IMG/VR virus record: IMGVR_UViG_3300025646_000343
Coordinates: 1 to 24,812 of that record
Direction: 5' to 3' (one strand)
Source of the DNA: a virus
Length of the DNA stretch: 24,812 nucleotides
Both the position numbers and the translations under genes were made by a program. This document shows, in pieces, positions 13,141-18,820 of the stretch (the first letter of the stretch is position 1; the number at the start of each line of letters is the position of its first letter). The notes below the pieces were generated by a model that worked only from the letters and a program-made list of their open reading frames with translations, was not told the DNA's origin and did no database searches.

Positions 13141-13304
13141 TTAGTATAAACCCTCGCCATAAGAACATTTCTACCATTTCGTGGTTCACGGTAGATTTCA
13201 TACTTCCAACCATTTCCAACAGCATCTGCCATTTGAACCAAGATTGCTTCTTGTTCTGATGGTGTGAATTCTTGGTCTATAATAGTTTTTAGATAGTTAG
13301 TCAT
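13137..13304 (-). CDS. small hypothetical protein, 55 aa
   Basis: An open frame starts MTNYLKTIIDQEFTPSEQEA and continues with a helix (ILVQMADAVGNGWKY) and a strand pair with many Arg (REPRNGRNVLMARVY). The stop overlaps the next ATG by 4 nt, and the start overlaps the gene upstream by 8 nt. Function unknown. Confidence 0.67.
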   Translation of the reverse strand: MTNYLKTIIDQEFTPSEQEAILVQMADAVGNGWKYEIYREPRNGRNVLMARVYTK

Positions 13305-13587
13305 CATCAGTTCCAATAAAGTTTGCGAGTTCTTGAATAGTCATTTTACGGAGGTCTTCATATTGAATTGCGTTTGCTTCTACGGTTTTTATTCCCCATT
13401 CATAACCAGCTTTATATCCTTCTTTCCGTGCCTCATCAAATACTCCATTCCGTTCTATGTTTAGATTTCGTAGATGTCTATGACTTTCAATTAGTCGGGC
13501 AACAGTCATTTCACCTTGTTTTGCGTATTGTTTATGAAGTTCTTTGTTGTATTCTTCAAGTAGTTGTTTGTCTGTTGGTTCAATCAT
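13297..13587 (-). CDS. hypothetical protein, 96 aa, charged helical
   Basis: From ATG 13587 the product starts MIEPTDKQLLEEYNKELHKQ and is mostly charged helix (ESHRHLRNLNIERNGVFDEA, RKEGYKAGYEWGIKTVEA), ending in a short acidic tail. An upstream ATG at 13605 would add six residues. I prefer 13587 because it shares the 11-nt start ATGATTGAACC with the next gene upstream and overlaps that gene's stop by 8 nt. Function unknown. Confidence 0.68.
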   Translation of the reverse strand: MIEPTDKQLLEEYNKELHKQYAKQGEMTVARLIESHRHLRNLNIERNGVFDEARKEGYKAGYEWGIKTVEANAIQYEDLRKMTIQELANFIGTDDD

Positions 13588-13726
13588 AGTTTTCAAATTT
13601 TTCATATAATTCTAACACATCATCATAAATCACAGGGAAATAGTCCAAAGAGTAAGAAGTGCTACCTCCATAAACATCATCAAACTCTATAAATGCTTGT
13701 TGGATTTTGTAATCTGGTTCAATCAT
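13580..13726 (-). CDS. small hypothetical acidic protein, 48 aa
   Basis: An open frame starts MIEPDYKIQQAFIEFDDVYG and ends VLELYEKFENYD. It is very acidic and Tyr-rich. Its first 11 nt are identical to those of the next gene downstream, and each end overlaps a neighbour by 8 nt through the sequence ATGATTGA. Function unknown. Confidence 0.65.
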   Translation of the reverse strand: MIEPDYKIQQAFIEFDDVYGGSTSYSLDYFPVIYDDVLELYEKFENYD

Positions 13727-13889
13727 TTTCAATCTCCTCTGCTTTTACCCATTCGGCAGTTTCCCAACCACTCCATTCAACCAACTTCCAGTCGGCACCC
13801 ATCCACTGTTCATCCTCTGGTAGTTTATACCGATACTGAAAATCTGGACGGCACATCGGTCCATTATCAATAATTCTCATTTCAATCAT
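13719..13889 (-). CDS. small hypothetical Trp-rich acidic protein, 56 aa
   Basis: From ATG 13889 the product starts MIEMRIIDNGPMCRPDFQYR and contains five Trp (EQWMGADWKLVEWSGWETAE). The ATG lies 1 nt after the stop of the gene upstream, so this start is preferred to an ATG 60 nt further up inside that gene. The layout of strand, then QYRYKL and a W-rich strand, recalls small phage beta-barrel proteins such as those with a WxxVE pattern. Function unknown. Confidence 0.68.
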   Translation of the reverse strand: MIEMRIIDNGPMCRPDFQYRYKLPEDEQWMGADWKLVEWSGWETAEWVKAEEIEND

Positions 13890-13890
13890 G

Positions 13891-14088
13891 TCAAATACCT
13901 GCGTCAGCATCAATTGTGTATTCTGGAGTGTCTGTGATAATCTCCACATTCATATTATACATAATACTCTCAATTTTTCTCAAGACCCTCTCTCTAGATT
14001 CCTTGGTAGTGTTCCCGTAGTTAAGAACATTCAAAGAATGTGATAGAGCATCTAAAATAACATAACAATCAACTGCTGATAACTTCAT
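13891..14088 (-). CDS. hypothetical protein, 65 aa, helical
   Basis: The product starts MKLSAVDCYVILDALSHSLN and is mostly helical (ESRERVLRKIESIMYNMNVE) with a short acidic tail. It resembles small regulatory helix pairs in size but no DNA-binding motif is clear. The ATG overlaps the stop of the membrane protein gene upstream by 4 nt. Function unknown. Confidence 0.68.
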   Translation of the reverse strand: MKLSAVDCYVILDALSHSLNVLNYGNTTKESRERVLRKIESIMYNMNVEIITDTPEYTIDADAGI

Positions 14089-14321
14089 TTTCCTACAAAA
14101 TCTCCAATTTGAGGGATAGTACCACAGACATTATCAATGTAACGAGTATCTCTGTCTTTGTAAGCAATACGACACTCCATAGATTTGTCGTAAGTTTCTT
14201 GGAATAAGTGTCTTTGATTTTGAGAATTCAAATAATCAATCCCAAATACTGCAACAAGAAGTATAGAAAATCCACCAAAAACACATAAAATAACAATTAC
14301 ATCATCACCAAGTTCTCTCAT
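14085..14321 (-). CDS. small membrane protein with one helix, 78 aa
   Basis: Residues 8-28 (VIVILCVFGGFSILLVAVFGI) form one membrane helix. The tail holds two Cys (MECRIAY and NVCGTIPQIG) in a pattern that suggests a disulfide loop, like the one-helix proteins at 11446 and 17760. A GGAG site lies 7 nt before the ATG, one of the better ribosome sites of the array, with a 12-nt gap to the gene upstream. It probably sits in the host inner membrane. No more precise role can be read. Confidence 0.75.
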   Translation of the reverse strand: MRELGDDVIVILCVFGGFSILLVAVFGIDYLNSQNQRHLFQETYDKSMECRIAYKDRDTRYIDNVCGTIPQIGDFVGK

Positions 14322-14333
14322 TTGTTTTCTCCA

Positions 14334-14522
14334 TCAAATATCGTAAGGATGCTGAGGGTCTCTGGTCCATACTTTTTGGTAGGTTAACCACTTTTCTTGA
14401 TGTGGTGTCATTTCAGCAAACCAGTGCATCCCATCCTCTGAAACAGCATCAAGATAGTGGATTTGTGTTCTGGGACAAATAGTGCGTGTTACACTAACAA
14501 ACTTTACTTTTTCAACAGTCAT
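14334..14522 (-). CDS. hypothetical protein, 62 aa
   Basis: Three ATG codons stand in a row (14528, 14525, 14522). The last is chosen because GGGAG then lies 7 nt upstream. The product starts MTVEKVKFVSVTRTICP and has a YLDAVSEDGMHWFAEM segment and a basic, Trp-containing end (EKWLTYQKVWTRDPQHP). It looks like a small beta protein with one helix. It overlaps the gene upstream by 11 nt. Function unknown. Confidence 0.68.
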   Translation of the reverse strand: MTVEKVKFVSVTRTICPRTQIHYLDAVSEDGMHWFAEMTPHQEKWLTYQKVWTRDPQHPYDI

Positions 14523-14841
14523 CATCATTCTCCCAGAAGTCCTTCCATTCTTCCTTGTCCTCATCAGTCATCTCTTCAACTTCAAAGCCACTCACATCTA
14601 ATTGAGTACGACCAAAATCGTTGATGATTAGATTTGCTACATCATTTGCCAGATAATGACCAAAATCTTCTGAACTTCTCAAAGAAGTATATGTGTGCAT
14701 AGCAGGATTGAACTTCACACAGAAGGTGATTTTATAACCTTCAACGCACTCTTTTGACTTACGCAGCGCCTCTTTGCGTTGCTCAATCTGCTTTTCAAGT
14801 TGTTGGAGTTCTTTGTAAGAAAATTTAGAGAGGTCAGTCAT
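14512..14841 (-). CDS. hypothetical protein, 109 aa
   Basis: The N-terminal 30 residues (MTDLSKFSYKELQQLEKQIE) form a charged coiled coil typical of phage proteins with a DLSKFSxKEL start. A strand region follows (GYKITFCVKFNPAMHTYTS), then a helix DFGHYLANDVANLIINDFG, and the end is extremely acidic (EEMTDEDKEEWKDFWENDDD). It starts with ATGACTGA, overlapping the stop of the gene upstream by 4 nt. Function unknown. Confidence 0.75.
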   Translation of the reverse strand: MTDLSKFSYKELQQLEKQIEQRKEALRKSKECVEGYKITFCVKFNPAMHTYTSLRSSEDFGHYLANDVANLIINDFGRTQLDVSGFEVEEMTDEDKEEWKDFWENDDDC

Positions 14842-15272
14842 AACTCCTCAGGCTCCTCAAGTTCGATAATTTGCTCAACCAATTTAGAGACTTCCTCCTC
14901 TTTATCTAGTCGTTTTGGTCTCTGAAATACTGTATCCCACCACTCTGATATGACAAAGTGGAGTTCTTTTTTCCTATCAGTCACCTTTGCACTTGGACCT
15001 AGAAACACCTTGAATGTCCGCCCGTCGTCTTGTAGACTGACCTGGACATCTGAGCAATCATACCGGACAAACTCTCGGCCATTGTTGGTAATGACCTCGA
15101 CTCTGGTGACATTGGGATGGGGTTTAATGTAGTCTCCGTTGGGCATTTGGAAGGTCTCTTTCATTTTAGAGAGTTTTTCTTTGGCATAAGCGGAAAGTTC
15201 ACGTTTTTTAACGCGGAGTTCGTCAACCTCTTGTTGGGTCAACCCAATGACCCAGGGCATGTCTTCATTCAT
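14838..15272 (-). CDS. hypothetical protein, 144 aa, paralogue of the 9937-10470 product
   Basis: From ATG 15272 the product starts MNEDMPWVIGLTQQEVDELR. A basic helix (KKRELSAYAKEKLSKMK) is followed by strands (VTRVEVITNNGREFVRYDC) and a C-terminal ISEWWDTVF plus SKLVEQIIEL block shared with the 177-aa protein at 9937-10470. The start overlaps the upstream gene by 8 nt; GGAG directly touches the ATG, so MPWVIG at 15260 is an alternative. Its function is unknown. The shared block may be a common interaction module. Confidence 0.75.
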   Translation of the reverse strand: MNEDMPWVIGLTQQEVDELRVKKRELSAYAKEKLSKMKETFQMPNGDYIKPHPNVTRVEVITNNGREFVRYDCSDVQVSLQDDGRTFKVFLGPSAKVTDRKKELHFVISEWWDTVFQRPKRLDKEEEVSKLVEQIIELEEPEEL

Positions 15273-15507
15273 CTCCCCATTGTACCGCGACTTCTTCAAA
15301 CTGCTTGACATCGGTATAGTCCATGGCAGACCCATCCCGCCCCACATCGTCTAGGAGGATGTCAAAGAAATGATCAAGGGCATGGCTCTCAAACCCCTCT
15401 TGAGTGGGTTCTATGTCCCAGTCCTCAAACATCCAGCTTTCAGGGACAAATGAGCAGGTTTTGGTATAGGTGATGGTGATCGCTTTGAGCGAGATTTGCT
15501 TAGTCAT
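15265..15507 (-). CDS. hypothetical protein, 80 aa, acidic
   Basis: The product starts MTKQISLKAITITYTKTCSF, a basic strand pair, then is strongly acidic with a helix ESHALDHFFDILLDDVGRDG and an end FEEVAVQWGDE. It has the look of a small alpha/beta domain. Family not recognised. Its start overlaps the gene upstream by 8 nt and its end overlaps the next gene by 8 nt. Confidence 0.7.
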   Translation of the reverse strand: MTKQISLKAITITYTKTCSFVPESWMFEDWDIEPTQEGFESHALDHFFDILLDDVGRDGSAMDYTDVKQFEEVAVQWGDE

Positions 15508-15709
15508 CGTTCAGATACTCGTGTTGGTGTGCTTGCCATCGTAGCAAAGTTGGGATGCAGGATGGTGTGATACCCATAGATTGTAGCACTTCTTCAAACC
15601 AATCAGCAGTAGCATCAATTACTGCTTGTGCTTCTGCTTCCTCATTAGGTGGTGCTGTTTGGAGAGCATTCTCAATCATTTTGAGTAGTTTAGTTTTGTC
15701 AGCAGTCAT
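15500..15709 (-). CDS. hypothetical protein, 69 aa, helical
   Basis: From ATG 15709 the product starts MTADKTKLLKMIENALQTAP and is nearly all helix, with EEAEAQAVIDATADWFEEVL in the middle and a terminal LLRWQAHQHEYLNDD. The start overlaps the stop of the gene upstream by 11 nt, as others in the array do. Function unknown. Confidence 0.7.
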   Translation of the reverse strand: MTADKTKLLKMIENALQTAPPNEEAEAQAVIDATADWFEEVLQSMGITPSCIPTLLRWQAHQHEYLNDD

Positions 15710-15980
15710 ACTTTGCCTCAACTTCCTTTACATTTAGAAGAAAACTATCATTACCATGATCCCCAGAATATAGGTAATCAATATGCCTCATGATCTCTGC
15801 CATCTTACGCAGTTTAGGTAGCTGTGCCTCAAGGTAATCAATCACATCAGGATCAAAGTTATACTTGTCACCATATTCATTTACTGTATTGTTAGCAGCA
15901 ATCTCTTCTTCCAACTCATCAGCAAATTGTATTACCTTGTAGTAAGTGTAACCACAATCATTAAAATGCCCACCACTCAT
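15699..15980 (-). CDS. conserved phage hypothetical protein (MSGGHF type)
   Basis: The 93-aa product opens MSGGHFNDCGYTYYKVIQFA and carries a second conserved-looking block MRHIDYLYSGDHGNDSFL. Phage proteins with an MSGGHF start and a later ID-L-SGD-G-(E/D)-(S/T)F block are frequent in my memory; their role is not known to me. Between the blocks are helices (DELEEEIAANN, VIDYLEAQLPKLRKMAEI). Start and stop overlap neighbours by 4 and 11 nt. Confidence 0.8.
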   Translation of the reverse strand: MSGGHFNDCGYTYYKVIQFADELEEEIAANNTVNEYGDKYNFDPDVIDYLEAQLPKLRKMAEIMRHIDYLYSGDHGNDSFLLNVKEVEAKYDC

Positions 15981-16159
15981 TTCCCTTCCTCCTCAAGTCC
16001 GCCGATACCAATATCTACACAGGTTGATCCGTCCACATCCTCAAAAAGTTGGATGTCAAAATCTCCCTCATAAAAGTGATATCTCCACCCATCTGTAATC
16101 TTTACTTCAAGATCTGGTGGATATTTCATCAATTTCATCATCATTTCAGCGACAGTCAT
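15977..16159 (-). CDS. conserved phage hypothetical protein, 60 aa
   Basis: The product starts MTVAEMMMKLMKYPPDLEVK and has ITDGWRYHFYEGDF, IQLFED and VDIGIGG strands. This is the layout of a widespread small phage protein family: a helix, PxDLEV, two or three strands and a final I-IGG. Its role is unknown. Its ATG overlaps the stop of the gene upstream by 4 nt. Confidence 0.76.
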   Translation of the reverse strand: MTVAEMMMKLMKYPPDLEVKITDGWRYHFYEGDFDIQLFEDVDGSTCVDIGIGGLEEEGK

Positions 16160-16365
16160 TTGCCCTCCAACTCATTGAGTTTTAAATTTACAATATCGGT
16201 TATATCAATCGTATTCAAATCGATCCCGGCATCTTGGCAATCCATGATAAACTCCATAAATGCTCCTAGAATGAGGCAGGCGCGATGGTGATCATGTGCT
16301 GTAAGAGTGGTATGTGGCATGGCAACATACCCTACTACATGATTGTAGAGTTCATCATAGGTCAT
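16156..16365 (-). CDS. hypothetical protein, 69 aa, helical
   Basis: The product starts MTYDELYNHVVGYVAMPHTT and is helical with a His-containing segment TAHDHHRACLILGAFMEFIM and a final helix DIVNLKLNELEG. The cluster of His and Cys residues could bind metal, but no finger pattern is complete. Start and stop overlap neighbours by 4 nt. Function unknown. Confidence 0.7.
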   Translation of the reverse strand: MTYDELYNHVVGYVAMPHTTLTAHDHHRACLILGAFMEFIMDCQDAGIDLNTIDITDIVNLKLNELEGK

Positions 16366-16580
16366 TTGAAAAAACCCTGGAGAAGGAGAATGATGAAGAC
16401 AATGGCAAAGAAACCTAGGGCGATTAAGGCGCTAATCCACAGGGGTGATAGCACCCACCACCAACTCCATGTAATATGGCCGGTGAGTTTTAGGCCGATG
16501 AAGAGTACAGTGAGGAGACCGGGGAATCCGATCCCACTAGAGGAAGATGAAGAGGACATGAGTCGTCGTGATTTTTTCAT
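16362..16580 (-). CDS. small membrane protein with two helices, 72 aa
   Basis: From ATG 16580 (MKKSRRLMSSSSSSSG) the basic, Ser-rich start is followed by two membrane helices, about GFPGLLTVLFIGLKLTG and ISALIALGFFAIVFIILLLQ, with a Trp-rich turn (ITWSWWWVLSPLWI) between them. ATG at 16559 (MSSSSSSS) is a possible alternative. Small two-helix proteins of this sort are common in phages. Two helices and a short polar end would fit a holin, but many other roles are possible. It is the first gene after the ligase and a 51-nt gap. Confidence 0.72.
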   Translation of the reverse strand: MKKSRRLMSSSSSSSGIGFPGLLTVLFIGLKLTGHITWSWWWVLSPLWISALIALGFFAIVFIILLLQGFFK

Positions 16581-16631
16581 AAGACTATTATAGACCAAAA
16601 ACCCCTTGGTTAGGAGGGTCGTTGTGACAGT

Positions 16632-17504
16632 TTACATATCGTCCGGGTCGCGAAACCCCAAGAAAACAGGGTGGCGCGGGAGTTCCTTAATGCCCTGAGG
16701 GAAGTACTTATACTTCACCCAGGAGCCAAGGTATTTCGCCTTGTTATCCCAGATATCTTGCCGGAGTTCGTCATTGAGGCCAGAACCAATACGTAATTCC
16801 CGACCTTGCTTATCACGAACAATGAGTGTCCCTGCAGTGCCCATGGGTACGAGTCCCTCTATAGAGGCACTACGTTTGGCATAGCCAAAGGCGTCTTTTT
16901 CTTGAGGGTTTTGGTTGCTGGTCTTCTCCTCGATGTCAATAAGCTCCGCCTCATCATCCACAAACCTCTTCAATTTGAGGAGGATATTTTCGCGGACGGT
17001 AGACCGGCCAAACTTATAAGTGCCATCAGGATCGCGAACCATCGCCCCCTCATATCCCGCATCCAAGCAGCCTTGTTCATACTGAGCAAGATCCTCAAAA
17101 GACTCTACTCTGGTCCCACTAAGGATCTCTAGATCGAATGGGGCAGAAATGCTTGGCATATTAATCATCCGTAGATAGAACGGATCGATCTCATCCTTAT
17201 TAGGATCGACGTAATCAAAAATCCAGACTTTGAAAGATGGTTCGCCCTTAATCTTCATGATTGCAGAAGTAGAGGACTGAAAAGTATCTCCAGATGTCAG
17301 TTCTCCATCAACCCCGTCGGGAAGATAAGTAGAAAGGAGGGTCTGAATGCGGGTATTGCGGATGGGTTTGAAGGTGCGGGACATTGCAACCCCTCCTACC
17401 ATCAGGAAGCGGATACCGTCGATCTTAGGAGCGGCAATGTAAGGAAACTTAGCAACTGCGGGATCAAAACTCCCGGCAAGCATGGGTTTTTGGATCTGAG
17501 GCAC
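16632..17504 (-). CDS. ATP-dependent DNA ligase, short phage type
   Basis: The 290-aa product seals nicks in DNA through a ligase-AMP intermediate. Motif I is APKIDGIRF (25-33) with Lys27 the adenylated residue. Motif III is DGVDGELTSG, motif IV is YEGAMVRDP, and motif V is LLKLKRF. A compact OB-like C-terminal part follows (GTAGTLIVRDKQGRELRIG). The length is that of small phage ligases with no extra DNA-binding domain. The start is GTG at 17504, because the in-frame TGA only a few codons upstream excludes a longer form; an ATG seven codons in is an alternative. It lies downstream of the polymerase in the same direction and should work in joining Okazaki fragments or in repair. Confidence 0.92.
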   Translation of the reverse strand: MPQIQKPMLAGSFDPAVAKFPYIAAPKIDGIRFLMVGGVAMSRTFKPIRNTRIQTLLSTYLPDGVDGELTSGDTFQSSTSAIMKIKGEPSFKVWIFDYVDPNKDEIDPFYLRMINMPSISAPFDLEILSGTRVESFEDLAQYEQGCLDAGYEGAMVRDPDGTYKFGRSTVRENILLKLKRFVDDEAELIDIEEKTSNQNPQEKDAFGYAKRSASIEGLVPMGTAGTLIVRDKQGRELRIGSGLNDELRQDIWDNKAKYLGSWVKYKYFPQGIKELPRHPVFLGFRDPDDM

Positions 17505-17562
17505 GGATTGATAGGTCAGTATGGATTCATTTTAGACCATCTGATCCCAGAAAAGTTGGTGG

Positions 17563-17587
17563 GGTGGACAGTTCAGCCACTGTCCCC
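17563..17587 (-). terminator. hairpin after the 65-aa gene, possible terminator
   Basis: On the - strand GGACAGT and ACTGTCC form a perfect 7-bp stem (17585-17579 and 17572-17566) with loop GGCTGA, lengthened by GG/CC around one bulge. It starts directly after the stop codon of the 65-aa gene, and a TTTT lies about 7 nt beyond the stem. The separated T-tract makes it a weak terminator or a processing signal. It would separate ligase from polymerase transcripts. Confidence 0.55.
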
Positions 17588-17785
17588 TCAGAACTCTTTA
17601 AGTTTATACGTATGGGTCATATGTTCCCAACCATGATTGAGAGAATACCAAAAATCGTAGTAGAGGTGGCGGTCATCAAGTCTCCAGCCGCGATGGTTGA
17701 TGAGTCTATACCAACTCCATAAAATTGTATGCTTAATCGGAGAATATCCGATTATCCACCTATTTATCGACGTTAGGAGATCCAT
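17588..17785 (-). CDS. small aromatic-rich protein, paralogue family member
   Basis: The 65-aa product starts MDLLTSINRWIIGYSPIKHT and carries YYDFWYSLNHGWEHM near its end. That is the motif also seen in the products at 11038, 11213 and 18004. Trp residues are spaced through the first half (WSWYRLINHRGW). The ATG lies inside the end of the membrane protein gene upstream (26-nt overlap). Function unknown; the hairpin at 17563 follows its stop. Confidence 0.73.
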   Translation of the reverse strand: MDLLTSINRWIIGYSPIKHTILWSWYRLINHRGWRLDDRHLYYDFWYSLNHGWEHMTHTYKLKEF

Positions 17786-18017
17786 TGGTAGGGCAATGTA
17801 AGAAATAATGGTATTCGGTGAGTTGGTCGTACTGCCATTGTACTATATCACAATCTTCGTACTTACCAACCACCTTTGTTCGGGAATTGGTTGAGTTAGG
17901 CGGTTCACTTTGGGCCCCAATAACAACAATAAATAAAATAAAAGCAATCAAGACCCCTATCACCGCAACCACTCCTCTTAGGAACTCTTTTAAGGCCTCT
18001 TTATCATCTTTGGTCAT
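17760..18017 (-). CDS. small membrane protein with one helix, conserved phage type, 85 aa
   Basis: A charged start (MTKDDKEALKEFLRG) leads into one membrane helix (VVAVIGVLIAFILFIVVIGA, about 16-35). The tail carries KVVGKYEDCDIVQWQYDQLT then YHYFLHCP. The pattern K/RYExCxVxxW ... YFLxC is familiar from small phage proteins, with the two Cys probably bonded outside the membrane. Role unknown. Its ATG overlaps the gene upstream by 14 nt. Confidence 0.77.
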   Translation of the reverse strand: MTKDDKEALKEFLRGVVAVIGVLIAFILFIVVIGAQSEPPNSTNSRTKVVGKYEDCDIVQWQYDQLTEYHYFLHCPTNGSPNVDK

Positions 18018-18255
18018 AGTTAATTCTCAATTTACGTTCTGGGGAGGCCCTTTTAATGTTATATGGGTCGTCGTATGGATAAATGTTCATGGCATACCAA
18101 CCATAATTTAGTTCTTCAAAGAATTCTCTATAGAGAAGTTGTTGGTAACCTGGCGTGCAACTACTACACATCAATACTCCTCTCCAGAGGTCAAATGCCA
18201 ATTCAAAAGTCATTAGACTCTCATCAACCCAGATTGCAATCTTCTTCATCTTCAT
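18004..18255 (-). CDS. small aromatic-rich protein, paralogue family member
   Basis: The 83-aa product starts MKMKKIAIWVDESLMTFELA and contains REFFEELNYGWYAMNIYPYD. That matches the FWYxLNxGWxxM motif of the products at 11213 and 17588. Two adjacent Cys-containing residues (MCSSCTPG) are peculiar to this copy. The start lies 32 nt inside the gene upstream, and a second ATG two codons on is an alternative. Function unknown. Confidence 0.72.
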   Translation of the reverse strand: MKMKKIAIWVDESLMTFELAFDLWRGVLMCSSCTPGYQQLLYREFFEELNYGWYAMNIYPYDDPYNIKRASPERKLRINYDQR

Positions 18256-18499
18256 TATGAATCATGTAGCTATCAGGCCAGGTATATCCTGCAATGTCAA
18301 ATGAAATGCCAAATCTTCCGATGCTAAGAAGGAAACTAAATGCCCTACCCATTCCAGAGCTTATCTGGAGATAGGGCCAACCACCATAGTCATTCCAGTC
18401 GAGAGATAACTGGAGTACAGAATACTTTCTCCCTTTGAACAGAGAGATTATTACCTCATGCCCAAAATCATACTGATGTTTAAATTCAATGAGTTTCAT
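18224..18499 (-). CDS. hypothetical protein, 91 aa, beta-rich
   Basis: The product starts MKLIEFKHQYDFGHEVIISL and reads as a run of strands: YSVLQLSLDWNDYGGWPYLQ, then GMGRAFSFLLSIGRFGISFD. The WPYLQIS-x-G-x-G pattern is shared, as far as I remember, by other small phage proteins of unknown role. The end is very acidic (NEDEEDCN). Its ATG overlaps the stop of the gene upstream by 4 nt. Confidence 0.73.
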   Translation of the reverse strand: MKLIEFKHQYDFGHEVIISLFKGRKYSVLQLSLDWNDYGGWPYLQISSGMGRAFSFLLSIGRFGISFDIAGYTWPDSYMIHNEDEEDCNLG

Positions 18500-18819
18500 T
18501 CATCAATCTCCACATCTTCAACAAGTTCCATAATCCGCTTCATTTGTTTTTCATCAAGAGAGATTAATTCTTCCTCGCCTCTATCGACCCTATCACAAAG
18601 ATCTTGGAGGTACTCAAGGAATTCCTTAGGATAGACTTCATCCTCGCCCAAACTAGCCCAGAACCATCCACGGCATTCCTCAAACGGATCGTCTTCTTGG
18701 AGCAGGGTATAGTCGGCAAAGTTATTAGTCATTAGGTCCTTCCAGATTCTGAACGCAGACACAATTGAATGCCATCCGGTCGGAAAAACATGAGTGACGT
18801 AATATTCCACCCACCCCAT
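18496..18819 (-). CDS. hypothetical protein, 107 aa, after the polymerase
   Basis: The product starts MGWVEYYVTHVFPTGWHSIV at ATG 18819, 1 nt after the polymerase stop with AGTAGG just upstream, an arrangement typical of coupled translation. A longer form from ATG 18879 would overlap the polymerase by 59 nt and add a Ser/Gln-rich start. The body is helical and acidic, with FRIWKDLMTNNFADYTLLQE in the middle and a C-terminal MKRIMELVEDVEID. Function unknown; position suggests co-expression with the polymerase. Confidence 0.72.
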   Translation of the reverse strand: MGWVEYYVTHVFPTGWHSIVSAFRIWKDLMTNNFADYTLLQEDDPFEECRGWFWASLGEDEVYPKEFLEYLQDLCDRVDRGEEELISLDEKQMKRIMELVEDVEIDE

Positions 18820-18820
18820 C

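Noticed and set aside
16590-16631. TATAAT on the - strand (16601-16606) before the two-helix membrane gene, as a promoter
   Set aside because: No -35-like element lies 16-18 bp upstream, and the AACC/GGTT stem beside it is too short to call a terminator.
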